From Alphaproteobacteria bacterium (GTDB taxonomy: Bacteria > Pseudomonadota > Alphaproteobacteria > UBA2136 > UBA6156), in assembly GCA_027490875.1 (NCBI GenBank), contig JAIXXE010000165.1, positions 1-10,039 on the forward strand: a DNA stretch of 10,039 nt, in the 5' to 3' direction. Of this stretch, positions 1-6,564 are shown piece by piece. Positions within the stretch are counted from its first letter, which is position 1. Each line of letters opens with the position of its first letter. Below the pieces are notes generated by a model, which searched no databases, had not been told where the DNA came from, and saw nothing but the letters and a program-made list of their open reading frames with translations. The position numbers were made by a program, and so were the translations under genes.

Positions 1-62
1 AAAAGCTGTTGTTTTAGTTTAGCTTAAAGGCCTCTATGCCGCCGTAAGGAAAGGCAAACACG

Positions 63-371
63 ATGGCCAAACATCCGACCATTGGCCGGCTGGTGATTAT
101 TTTAGAGCCGGAGCTCCACCCCTTAAGCCGTGGGGCGCTTAGAGCGCAATTGGCCCAATGGTACAACCGCCATCGGCTTAACCCCGAACCGACCTTTTTG
201 GCAAGTTTGGCCAAGCCTTCGCGGGTGGCGGCATTGCAGGCCGATGATTACAAATTAATCTACAGCACACTCGATGATCTTAACTGGGAAGAAACCATGA
301 CCCTGCTGCCGTGGCGGGAAGTATGGCTGTTGGCGCACGGGCAGTTTTGGCAAGGTATGCCACAGGCATAG
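63..371 (+). CDS. Small hypothetical protein (102 aa)
   Basis: I do not recognise this protein. It begins at an ATG preceded by a good purine-rich ribosome binding site, AAGGAAAGG at 46-54, about 8 bases from the start, which supports a real gene and this start. The product has no signal peptide, membrane segment or cysteine. It is rich in Leu, Trp and Ala, with a hydrophobic N-terminal strand (GRLVIILEPEL) and a C-terminal half containing several Trp residues (LNWEETMTLLPWREVWLL), so it is probably a small globular cytosolic protein. It ends 45 bp before the O-antigen ligase-like gene on the same strand and may be the first or an internal gene of that operon. Nothing in positions 1-62 identifies the preceding gene. 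Confidence 0.6.
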   Translation: MAKHPTIGRLVIILEPELHPLSRGALRAQLAQWYNRHRLNPEPTFLASLAKPSRVAALQADDYKLIYSTLDDLNWEETMTLLPWREVWLLAHGQFWQGMPQA

Positions 372-416
372 GCAGCGCGATTGAGTTGGCGGCCAGCTAA
401 GTCTAGGCTGCAACCC

Positions 417-2879
417 ATGCCTAAAGCTTCTGCCGCCGTATCAGTACGCCCTGTCGCCACCTCAAGTATGGCCAAGGGAAACCACAGCCAACCAACGGCC
501 TCGGTCATGCCGGCAGTACCCCTGCCCTTCAGCCAGCGGTTGACGCAATGGATTGTTCTGTTCTTTGCGGCTACATTGCCGCTGTATTTTGACCTCAACG
601 TGCCAGAAGTCAGTGGCGACATTCGCTGGCTTGCCACCACGGTGTTTGCGGGGTTGGCTGCCTTTACGTTGCTCGGCGGTCTGTGGACTCAATCCGGCCC
701 CGTCAAGCTAAGGTTTTATGGCCCGCTTCAGCTGTGGGTGGCTGCGGCGCTGGCGTTGTGGGCGCTCATATCTCTCATCGATGCCATGAACTGGATGCGC
801 GGGATTATTCTCATCAAGGCGCTCTATGCCCAAATGATTTTACTGGTCTGCGTGTGGTATGTTGCCAAGCCGGTGGTGGGCAACGAAGGCTTTGCCCGTA
901 AGCTGATGTGGGCCCTCTGCGCCCCGCTGGCGGCCACGGCCTTCATTGGTATATTGCAATTCCATAACTTTACCCAGGCCAGCTTCGATGCCGCCCTGGT
1001 TGGGCCTCCTTACATTCTTTTGCAGTCCTTGTTTGGCCTGCTAGGGTGGCTGTTGCAGGGCGTGCAGTGGATAACTCCGCTGTGGCCGCAGACGCCCAAT
1101 TTGGTGGATCAACTCACGGGGTTCTTTTTACAGAGCGCAGTCCCCGGCGGTAGCTTTGCTAATAAGAATCTGGCGGGGAGCTACACGGCCATGATGATAC
1201 CCCTCATGCTGTATCTGCTGCTGTCATCGCGCCGCTGGTGGGAGCAGGCATTGGCCAGCCTGTTGCTCACGCTGGCGGGAGTGTTTTTAATCTATGCACG
1301 GGCCCGCGCCAGCTGGCTGGCGCTGTTGGCCGCGCTGCTGGTGGGGGTGGTGCTGGTGCTGGTGGTGCCAAGCCTGCGGGCCTACCTAAAAAGCTGCTTT
1401 AGCTGGAAGGCCTTGGCGTGGCTGCTGTTGCCGGTGCTGCTCCTGTCACGTCATGCTGGGGATGTTTCGCCCATTACCGGCGCCCACGGCATTACCGCCA
1501 CGCCGGCCGAGCAGCTTTCGGGCCTGGTCAGCGCCAGCGGCGGCTGGGATGAGTTTGGCGGCCGCCTGGCCTACAACCTTAACAGCTTGGTGATTACGCG
1601 TGACCATTGGTTTAATGGCGTAGGCTTGGGCGGCTTTATGGTGATTTGGCCACCCTATTACAATGCCGTGGTTACCACGCCCACCAACAGCTACAACGTG
1701 ATGGCGCGGCCCCAACGAACCCACTCCGACCCCATGCAGGCCTTCACCGAGATGGGCGTGCCGGGGGGTATCTTCTATAGCCTGCTCTTCGCTTTGGGCG
1801 TGGCGGCTGGCCTGCGTTTGCTGGGGCGCGAAGCGGGCGCACTTGGGGGTAAACTGATTGGGTTTGGGCTGCTGACATCGCTGCTGGGGTTAATCAGTTT
1901 TCTTCACTACCGCGAGATTATAAGCCTCCCCGGTGTGTGGCACTCTGTGTTGAGTGGGGTGTTGGGGCTGTGGCTGGCCTATGTGGCGCTGCGCGTGCTG
2001 CTGCGGCTGCGGCAGGTTTGGCAACAGCCAGCCGAACCGCTTGAGTCGTGGCGCGTGGCTGGTTTTTTTACCAGCCTTGGCCTGCTGTGTATTTGCCTCA
2101 ATGCGTTTATGGATTTCCCCATGCAGCTGCCAACCGCACCTGCCGCTGCCGCCATGATGATGGGGCTTTTACTGGCCTTACACGGGCAGCTGTTTCCGCA
2201 GGGTTGGTATGTCGGTTGGCCGCGGCGTAGCTTTAGTGTGCCGCGCCGAGGGTTCTTGGGGTTCGTCATCATGCTGTTGGCTGCGCTCTGGGGCCTGGCG
2301 GTTTACGATGGCCTTAAGTTTAAGGAAGCCAACACGCTGCTAAAAATGGGGATGATGAGGCTTTTCTCGGGGGTTTCTGATGAGACCACGCTCAACATTC
2401 TCAAGGCCGCCAATAACATCTATGGGCTCGACCCGCGCATTCACGAGCATCTGGCAGTCGTTTACGCCAACTATTCGGGCCCAACCCCCATTGCGCTTAG
2501 TACCCGGGCGGAATTGCTGGAAGGGTTCTTGCAAGGCGACCCGTGGGGCGCCAACCACCTCATCAATCTTGCAGGGGTGTATGTGCAGCTGGTCGAGCAA
2601 CAGCGCAGCCAAGGCCAAACCGAGGCCGCCAATGAAACGCTGCGCAAACTTGACGCCCTTGGGCCCAAGTTAATGCGTACCGCCGATTTTAGCCACTTCA
2701 CCTGGGGGATTGTTGGGATAACCAGGCTGTTGCAAGGTCGGCCAGCCGAGGCTATTCCACTGTTGCAACGCACGTTGGTGATTGAACCAAGCTATACCCC
2801 CGCCCAGAATGCCCTGGCGTTGGCGCTGGCCCAAACGGGGCAAATGCCGGTGACAGTACAGGATGGGCTGCTGCGTTAG
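417..2879 (+). CDS. O-antigen ligase/polymerase-like membrane protein (Wzy_C family) with TPR-like C-terminus
   Basis: This 820-residue protein looks like a bacterial O-antigen ligase/polymerase family enzyme. Such enzymes transfer or polymerise undecaprenyl-linked glycans at the periplasmic face of the inner membrane. Residues from about 45 to 625 hold many hydrophobic segments. Family-like landmarks are GGSFANKN at 244-251, an arginine-containing ARARASW motif near 294-300 at the end of a membrane helix, and a periplasmic loop with RTHSDPMQAFTEMG, whose His436 sits where WaaL-type ligases have a conserved His before a membrane helix. The last roughly 180 residues are soluble and helical, ending in a TPR-like repeat (AEAIPLLQRTLVIEPSYTP). 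PglL-type oligosaccharyltransferases and Wzy-type polymerases can have a similar layout, so the acceptor is unknown. The reading frame can extend back to a TTG at 381, but the ATG at 417 is more plausible; ATGs at 468 and 507 are alternatives. The stop overlaps the next gene by one base. Confidence 0.8.
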   Translation: MPKASAAVSVRPVATSSMAKGNHSQPTASVMPAVPLPFSQRLTQWIVLFFAATLPLYFDLNVPEVSGDIRWLATTVFAGLAAFTLLGGLWTQSGPVKLRFYGPLQLWVAAALALWALISLIDAMNWMRGIILIKALYAQMILLVCVWYVAKPVVGNEGFARKLMWALCAPLAATAFIGILQFHNFTQASFDAALVGPPYILLQSLFGLLGWLLQGVQWITPLWPQTPNLVDQLTGFFLQSAVPGGSFANKNLAGSYTAMMIPLMLYLLLSSRRWWEQALASLLLTLAGVFLIYARARASWLALLAALLVGVVLVLVVPSLRAYLKSCFSWKALAWLLLPVLLLSRHAGDVSPITGAHGITATPAEQLSGLVSASGGWDEFGGRLAYNLNSLVITRDHWFNGVGLGGFMVIWPPYYNAVVTTPTNSYNVMARPQRTHSDPMQAFTEMGVPGGIFYSLLFALGVAAGLRLLGREAGALGGKLIGFGLLTSLLGLISFLHYREIISLPGVWHSVLSGVLGLWLAYVALRVLLRLRQVWQQPAEPLESWRVAGFFTSLGLLCICLNAFMDFPMQLPTAPAAAAMMMGLLLALHGQLFPQGWYVGWPRRSFSVPRRGFLGFVIMLLAALWGLAVYDGLKFKEANTLLKMGMMRLFSGVSDETTLNILKAANNIYGLDPRIHEHLAVVYANYSGPTPIALSTRAELLEGFLQGDPWGANHLINLAGVYVQLVEQQRSQGQTEAANETLRKLDALGPKLMRTADFSHFTWGIVGITRLLQGRPAEAIPLLQRTLVIEPSYTPAQNALALALAQTGQMPVTVQDGLLR

Positions 2880-3295
2880 TGCCAAAACCTGCCTTGCCCA
2901 CGCTCATAAAATTGGTCCAGCAAGAGCTTGAACACCTCCAGCAGGCGCTGGCACACAACCAGCAGGCGCAAGCCTCCGCAACCTTAAAGCACCAACAGTG
3001 GCAGGCCGAACTTGAGCAGGCCTACCAGAGCGCCGCAGCCGGGACGGAGGCACAGGGTTTTATGGCCGCGAGTCTCTTTCAGGCCCGCGCTACCAGCGCT
3101 ATGCAGGCCATTATGGCCGAGCTGGATACACTGCGCCAACAGCACCAAAGCCTGCTGTTGCAACTGCAACAGACCTTCGCCAAACAAAAAAAATATGAGC
3201 TTTTGGCAGCCCGCGCCGCCCTCACCGCCAAACGCGCCAAGGAACGCGCCATGCAAGCGCAGCTGGATGATATGCGACGGCCAGCAAAGGCCTAA
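2879..3295 (+). CDS. FliJ/YscO-like coiled-coil protein (138 aa)
   Basis: The product is almost entirely helical and rich in Gln, Ala and Leu. It has heptad-like spacing, no signal peptide and no membrane segment. Its size and layout resemble FliJ, the flagellar export stalk protein of about 147 residues: an N-terminal helix (LIKLVQQELEHLQQAL), an aromatic-containing middle (GFMAASLFQ), and a basic C-terminal helix (KQKKYELLAARAALTAKRAK) followed by QAQLDDM. This is a resemblance in architecture, not a firm family match, and no other flagellar or type III export gene lies in the window. It starts with GTG, and the last base of the upstream stop codon is the first base of this start (TAGTG). 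This implies translational coupling to the O-antigen ligase-like gene. It could equally be an unrelated coiled-coil scaffold. Confidence 0.6.
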   Translation: MPKPALPTLIKLVQQELEHLQQALAHNQQAQASATLKHQQWQAELEQAYQSAAAGTEAQGFMAASLFQARATSAMQAIMAELDTLRQQHQSLLLQLQQTFAKQKKYELLAARAALTAKRAKERAMQAQLDDMRRPAKA

Positions 3296-3342
3296 GTTTA
3301 CTTTGCCACCCAATCGGCCATGAGCGAGGTTAGAGCGAAGGG

Positions 3343-3843
3343 TTAGGCAGCAAAGCGCTGCTTGATAAAGCCCCGCACAAATACCATTTCGGCCTGCGCG
3401 CTTGCATCAATCGTCGCGCTGGCAAAGGGTTTAGGGGTGCTGGCACCATGCTGTTCGGCCAGCAGCTGGCCCATCGCCTGATACAGGCTTAAATGCGGTA
3501 ACAATGGCTTGGGCACGGTGGCGCCAACCGTGAGCCCAGCCAGAGTGGCAAACCGCGACAGGTCGGCACTCATTTTCTCCAGCAGGGCTTCGGCCTGAGC
3601 CTGCGTGTGAATGAACAGCCGTGCCATCAGCAGGTAATCACCGGTTTCGCGCGCCGTGAGGGGGGTAATACGGGCCAACACATTGTGCAGCCACCCTTGG
3701 CGGTACGCCTTGCCCAAGGCCTGGAGCTTGGCCAGATTCATCGCGCCCACTGCTGCTTCGGCCTCGTAGGCTTCGGCATTCACCGGCAGGCCAGCCGCCA
3801 GCTCGAGGCTGCGGGTGTACAAACTGGTCGCGAGTTGGCTCAT
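3343..3843 (-). CDS. Hypothetical protein (166 aa)
   Basis: I do not recognise this protein. It reads from an ATG at 3843 with an AAGGA-type ribosome binding site just upstream on the minus strand. It is predicted helical and Ala/Leu-rich, and lacks cysteine, a signal peptide and membrane segments. The N-terminal region (SLYTRSLELAAGLPVNAEAY) and the middle (LHNVLARITPLTARETGDYL) look like packed amphipathic helices. The C-terminus is basic (FVRGFIKQRFAA). It converges on the coiled-coil gene with a 47 bp gap that holds no obvious terminator, and is divergent from rpoZ across 230 bp. Codon use matches the neighbours, so it is probably a resident gene. No function can be proposed. Confidence 0.65.
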   Translation of the reverse strand: MSQLATSLYTRSLELAAGLPVNAEAYEAEAAVGAMNLAKLQALGKAYRQGWLHNVLARITPLTARETGDYLLMARLFIHTQAQAEALLEKMSADLSRFATLAGLTVGATVPKPLLPHLSLYQAMGQLLAEQHGASTPKPFASATIDASAQAEMVFVRGFIKQRFAA

Positions 3844-3967
3844 GGGCGTAATCCTTGATTATTTTGTTTATATTGGCACGACCTGGCCGTAGTACAAGGG
3901 CCAACGGCAATTCAGCCATGCACTGCAACATAATCATCGGATGAGGCACGCTGACCCCACAAAGTAC

Positions 3968-3996
3968 TTTAAGATAAAAGTATATTAGATTATATT
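3968..3996 (+). promoter_or_regulatory. Possible rpoZ promoter in an AT-rich segment
   Basis: The stretch from about 3960 to 4015 is strikingly AT-rich compared with its surroundings. It lies between two divergent genes, about 80-110 bp upstream of rpoZ. One reading pairs a weak -35 (TTTAAG, 3968-3973) with TATATT (3991-3996) across 17 bp. A second TATATT at 3981-3986 is an alternative -10. The AT-richness is seen directly; the exact boxes are a guess. The same region could also serve the minus-strand gene at 3343-3843. Confidence 0.3.
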
Positions 3997-4073
3997 TATT
4001 AGAGTAAAAAGAAAAAGCTTGACGCCCTGAGTGCAACCACGCTTAGTAAATCTGTAACAAAGGAATCACACCC

Positions 4074-4529
4074 ATGGCCCGTGTCACTGTCGAAGATTGC
4101 GTCAATATCATCCCCAACCGCTACGAGCTTGTCCTGCTGGCCGCCCAACGGGCCCGCGATATCGCCGCTGGCGCCAGTATTACAGTGGATCGCGATAACG
4201 ACAAGAACACCGTGGTTGCCCTGCGCGAAATTGCTTCGGAAACCGCCGACCTCGAGCAAGTGAAAAACCACATCGTGCACGGTGTGAACCGCATGGCCGA
4301 CCAATCCAGCGAGGACGTTGAACTGCTGGCACTGGCAGGCGGCGGCCTTGAAGCCACCACCACCCACGCGGCCGCAATTGAGGAAGTGATTTTTGATAAC
4401 AGCGCCACGCTGGCCGCCGCCGAAGACGATGGCAGCGGGCTTGGCATCGACGACGCCGATGGCTTGGCCGGTGAGGACCTCGACTTCACCGCCGGTGAAG
4501 GCCTGATTGACGAAAACCCCGGCCAGTAA
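4074..4529 (+). CDS. rpoZ: DNA-directed RNA polymerase omega subunit
   Basis: Omega binds the beta-prime subunit and helps assemble and stabilise RNA polymerase. In many bacteria it also contributes to ppGpp binding. Residues 1 to about 75 carry the omega domain: RVTVEDCVNIIPNRYELVL, then the helix NRYELVLLAAQRAR at 15-28 and the DNDKNTVVALREIA block at 41-54, the latter typical of alphaproteobacteria. The remaining half is an extension. Residues from about 103 to 151 are low in complexity and strongly acidic (EDDGSGLGIDDADG and onward), making the protein longer than many omega subunits. The ATG at 4074 is supported by AAAGGA at 4059-4064, nine bases upstream. The gene stands alone and is followed 19 bp later by a terminator, so it is probably monocistronic. 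Confidence 0.93.
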   Translation: MARVTVEDCVNIIPNRYELVLLAAQRARDIAAGASITVDRDNDKNTVVALREIASETADLEQVKNHIVHGVNRMADQSSEDVELLALAGGGLEATTTHAAAIEEVIFDNSATLAAAEDDGSGLGIDDADGLAGEDLDFTAGEGLIDENPGQ

Positions 4530-4548
4530 GCCTGTTTGGCTTGCAACC

Positions 4549-4572
4549 AACCCGGCCCTGACGGGTTTTTTT
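4549..4572 (+). terminator. Intrinsic terminator of rpoZ
   Basis: A perfect 6 bp stem (AACCCG at 4549-4554 with CGGGTT at 4562-4567) encloses a 7-base loop and runs into a T tract ending at 4572. It starts 19 bp after the rpoZ stop, a classic Rho-independent terminator position. Confidence 0.85.
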
Positions 4573-4614
4573 ATAGCCAAGCCAAACAAAATCCTCCAGC
4601 TCATCTCGATGAAA

Positions 4615-4668
4615 GAGTCATTGCGAGCCCCTGCCTGCGCAGGGGTAAACTCCGCGCGGCAATCTCCC
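4615..4668. repeat. Palindromic intergenic repeat element (TCATTGCGAG...GGCAATCTC type)
   Basis: The element begins GAGTCATTGCGAG and ends GCGCGGCAATCTC. The two ends are imperfect inverted repeats built on ATTGC/GCAAT. Inside is a perfect 7 bp hairpin, CCCCTGC (4628-4634) with GCAGGGG (4639-4645). Short elements with TCATTGCGAG and GCAATCTC ends are common intergenic repeats in several proteobacterial genomes. A second end-like sequence, TAGCAATCTC, occurs at 4729-4738, just after the first tRNA fragment. The fragment may therefore sit inside or beside another copy. Whether the element is mobile cannot be seen here. Confidence 0.5.
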
Positions 4669-4677
4669 TTACACCAA

Positions 4678-4728
4678 GGCGACGAAGGGTTTGAACTCCC
4701 GACCTTATCCGTCTCGCCCCAACGGGCC
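4678..4728 (-). pseudogene. tRNA-Val 3'-part fragment, copy A
   Basis: Read on the minus strand, this stretch matches the T-arm and anticodon-stem 3' side of the intact tRNA-Val at 4963-5037. The shared core on the plus strand is GACCTTATCCGT, preceded by TTGAACTCCC. Just past that point, where the real tRNA has its anticodon, it carries TCTCGCCCCAACGGG, the same foreign tail as copy B at 4863-4955. The 3' acceptor end is degraded (GGCGACGAAGGG instead of GGGCGATGAGAGGG) and the encoded CCA is lost. It cannot make a tRNA. The shared tail shows that copies A and B descend from one already altered ancestor. Confidence 0.6.
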
Positions 4729-4740
4729 TAGCAATCTCTT

Positions 4741-4862
4741 ATTAAACGACGCGTCACGCCTTCTGTGCGCTTGCGCGCACCGGCTAGCGTGGTTGGCTTA
4801 GGGCGCATCTGCAGGGGGTAAACCCCCTGCACCCCCCTTTGGGTAATTTTCCTGCGGAAAAA
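4741..4862. other. Non-coding stretch with two hairpins
   Basis: No credible gene is seen here. Two inverted repeats stand out. GTGCGC (4765-4770) pairs with GCGCAC (4775-4780) across TTGC. A perfect 10 bp palindrome, TGCAGGGGGT (4810-4819) with ACCCCCTGCA (4822-4831), has only AA between its arms. The second is flanked by further C runs and is not followed by a T tract on either strand, so it is not an obvious terminator. It may be part of a repeat element of the kind at 4615-4668, which also has a CCCCTGC-type hairpin. Confidence 0.45.
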
Positions 4863-4955
4863 TGGTGGGCGATGAAAGGGTCGAACTCACGACCTTATCC
4901 GTCTCGCCCCAACGGGGCGGTACTGAAAAACTGGATCTGCTCGGTGCTGACTTAA
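4863..4955 (-). pseudogene. tRNA-Val pseudogene with interrupted anticodon loop, copy B
   Basis: Positions 4863-4902 match 4963-5002 of the intact tRNA-Val exactly 100 bp away with two mismatches, including the encoded CCA, acceptor 3' strand and T-arm. The match resumes at 4933 with the 10-mer GGATCTGCTC, equal to 5008-5017. A weaker D-arm resemblance follows (minus strand TTAAGTCAG against TTAGCTCAG). Between the two matches the intact tRNA has only five bases (GTAAA, which include the anticodon). This copy has 30 bases at 4903-4932 containing a CGCCCC/GGGGCG hairpin. The 5' acceptor strand no longer pairs. It is most likely a decayed duplicate of the neighbouring tRNA gene, not a functional intron-bearing tRNA. 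Confidence 0.6.
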
Positions 4956-4962
4956 ACAAACT

Positions 4963-5037
4963 TGGTGGGCGATGAGAGGGTCGAACTCCCGACCTTATCC
5001 GTGTAAAGGATCTGCTCTACCACTGAGCTAATCGCCC
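4963..5037 (-). tRNA. tRNA-Val (anticodon UAC)
   Basis: Read on the minus strand from 5037, the full cloverleaf can be drawn in 75 bases. The acceptor stem is GGGCGAT/ATCGCCC, the D-arm GCTC/GAGC, and the anticodon stem GATCC/GGATA with one mismatch at its base. The anticodon loop TTTACAC has anticodon TAC. The T-arm is GGGAG/CTCTC with loop TTCGACC. The discriminator is A, and CCA is encoded. UAC reads valine GUA codons and, if its wobble base is modified as usual, other GUN codons. The gene lies downstream of yqgE on the same strand. Two damaged copies of it lie just beyond its 3' end. Confidence 0.95.
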
Positions 5038-5071
5038 ACGGCCTCTCCTTTGCCTGTAAAGTTGCGTGTGG

Positions 5072-5659
5072 TCAAGCCTTCCCCAACACATCAGAGTGAA
5101 AATTAAGCGGGTTAAGCCCCAAGGCCCGTGTTGCCGAGGTATAGCGCTGTTGGGGCGGCACTTCAAACACCAGCTCACGCGTGGCGGGTAATATGACCCA
5201 ATCGTTCACAATCAGTTCCTGTTCCAGCTGCCCCGGCCCCCACCCCGCATAACCAAGGCAAAAATTAAGCTGCTGAGGGCCAAAGCCACGGGCAATATCG
5301 CTGACAATATCGGCCTGTGCGGAAAGGGCAAAGTCGCCACTCAGCTTGACCGACGCCCGGTGAGCATAGTCGGTGGAGTGAATCACAAACCCCCGCGAGG
5401 CTTCAACCGGCCCACCTTTGTAGAGGATAGGGTGACTACGCCCCTGCGCCATCAACTCTTCAATGCCCATACTGCGGGCCACATCGGCAAAACCAAGTTT
5501 GGGCAAAGGCTGATTGATGACAAACCCCATGCTGCCCTCGGGGCTGTGGTGAGCCACAAACACCAAGGTACGTTCAAAACCGGTTTCGTTCAGCGCCGAC
5601 GTAGCCACGAGCAAATGATGCTGGAGCGAGGTTACAGTTTGGTTCAGCATTAAGGCCAT
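5072..5659 (-). CDS. yqgE: YqgE/AlgH family protein (UPF0301, DUF179)
   Basis: This 195-residue protein matches the YqgE/AlgH family over its whole length. Family landmarks are the N-terminal HHLLVATSAL, the HHSPEGSMGFVINQP block at 37-51, KGGPVEASRGFVIH at 81-94, the CLGYAGWGPGQLEQEL block at 134-149, and the following NDWVILPA. The family is widespread in Gram-negative bacteria. It is named for a reported role of algH in alginate regulation in Pseudomonas, but its biochemical function is not established. In many genomes yqgE lies beside ruvX/yqgF; that is not the case here. The start used has no clear ribosome binding site; a second in-frame ATG lies three codons on. It follows the UbiG-like methyltransferase by 55 bp on the same strand, so the two may be co-transcribed. 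Confidence 0.92.
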   Translation of the reverse strand: MALMLNQTVTSLQHHLLVATSALNETGFERTLVFVAHHSPEGSMGFVINQPLPKLGFADVARSMGIEELMAQGRSHPILYKGGPVEASRGFVIHSTDYAHRASVKLSGDFALSAQADIVSDIARGFGPQQLNFCLGYAGWGPGQLEQELIVNDWVILPATRELVFEVPPQQRYTSATRALGLNPLNFHSDVLGKA

Positions 5660-5714
5660 TGGTTTAGAGTGGGGCGGCGGCTTGGCAGCGTCAACCCTCT
5701 GTGTATGATTCGTG

Positions 5715-6494
5715 CTACTGCCCCGCCTCGGCGGTAAAACTGGCCAGATAGCGGGTGGCTTGATGACGGTTTAAGGTTACCTTCCAGTGTTTACCGCTCA
5801 CACTGTAGCGTAAAAGTGTCACAGCCAGTCGGGTTAACCCGCTGGCCTGTGCCAAATCGCTTAGTTGGGCGGGAGTATGGAAGCCATTCCAGCCGCGTTG
5901 GTCGGGTGCCACGCGTTTAAAGAGAATCTGGTTAAAAAACCGGTGCACGAACCATGCACGCAAGCTGCGGGTGGTGTGCCCAACCACCAACACGCCACCC
6001 GGCGCCAACAGCTGCCGCAGCACCCACATCATCTTACCCGGCTGAGGGTGGGTGGCCAACAAATCCAGCGCCAAAATACAATCGTAGCGCATACCGCTGG
6101 CCAAAACCTGCTCGGCGGTTTGGGGCAGAAACGTCAGCGGAGTCCCAAAATCATTGGCATAGGCAGCAGCCACCTTAAGGCTGGCGGTGTTGGGGTCGAT
6201 CGCCGTTACTTCAGCGCCAGCAAGGGCAAAAAAACAACCAAGCGGGGCTGTGCCACAGCCAACATCCAGCAAGCTACGACCTAATAAAATACCGGGGAAA
6301 TCGGGGTTCTTTCCATAAAAACTGGCGATATGCTGCAAGGCCGCCTGCTGGCGTACGGCATGATAACTAGGCTCGACCGATACCACCGAAGGCGGGGCAT
6401 AAAGCGTAACCAACGCCCGCCGCAGCTTCTTGGCCCCCTTTGGGGCAAGCCGTTTAACGTTGTGAATCAGGCGTGTGCGCGGCATGAGGACCAT
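5715..6494 (-). CDS. UbiG-like SAM-dependent class I methyltransferase
   Basis: Taking the ATG at 6494, the product has 259 residues. Motif I of the Rossmann-fold methyltransferases is clear: LLDVGCGTAPLG at 75-86, followed by GAEVTAID with the acidic residue that contacts the SAM ribose. RYDCILALDLL at 136-146 and LLAPGGVLVVG at 162-172 are the later core strands. The segment after this, with RSLRAWFVHRF and then GWNGFHTPAQLSDLAQASGL, resembles the insert and C-terminal part of UbiG, the O-methyltransferase of ubiquinone synthesis. However, the EVLEHV-type motif of UbiG is replaced by DLLATHP, so substrate and pathway are uncertain. The N-terminal 25 residues are basic. The frame stays open to 6626, but a start there would run into fabH. 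ATG 6485 is another possible start, and no ribosome binding site decides between them. Confidence 0.75.
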   Translation of the reverse strand: MVLMPRTRLIHNVKRLAPKGAKKLRRALVTLYAPPSVVSVEPSYHAVRQQAALQHIASFYGKNPDFPGILLGRSLLDVGCGTAPLGCFFALAGAEVTAIDPNTASLKVAAAYANDFGTPLTFLPQTAEQVLASGMRYDCILALDLLATHPQPGKMMWVLRQLLAPGGVLVVGHTTRSLRAWFVHRFFNQILFKRVAPDQRGWNGFHTPAQLSDLAQASGLTRLAVTLLRYSVSGKHWKVTLNRHQATRYLASFTAEAGQ

Positions 6495-6564
6495 GAGTAT
6501 GCACTGCCGCGGCCCCTCTGCCAAGAGGGTTGCCGAACCTAAAGAGCATGGGGTACATAGGCTT
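6495..6564. promoter_or_regulatory. Divergent intergenic region with hairpin
   Basis: This 70 bp gap separates the methyltransferase and fabH starts and must hold or border both start signals. It contains a perfect 6 bp hairpin, CCCTCT (6514-6519) with AGAGGG (6524-6529) across GCCA. I see no convincing -35/-10 pair on either strand. Confidence 0.3.

Noticed and set aside
381..416. TTG start for the O-antigen ligase-like gene
   Set aside because: TTG is a rare start, and there is no ribosome binding site nearby. The ATG at 417 still leaves a full-length membrane domain.
3999..4604. Minus-strand reading frame opposite rpoZ
   Set aside because: rpoZ is certain on the plus strand. This frame runs through its terminator and its translation shows no domain.
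4903..4932. Self-splicing intron in a tRNA anticodon loop
   Set aside because: Thirty bases are far too short for a group I or II intron. The 5' acceptor strand is lost and the anticodon is missing, so a pseudogene is simpler.
4678..5037. CRISPR array or tandem tRNA cluster
   Set aside because: Only three related units exist with unequal spacing. Two are damaged, and the shared sequence is the tRNA itself, so it is neither a CRISPR array nor three working tRNA genes.
6475..6564. Longer N-terminus for FabH starting at 6475
   Set aside because: The extra 30 residues are not found in the family and would overlap the methyltransferase start. The conserved FabH beginning follows the ATG at 6565.
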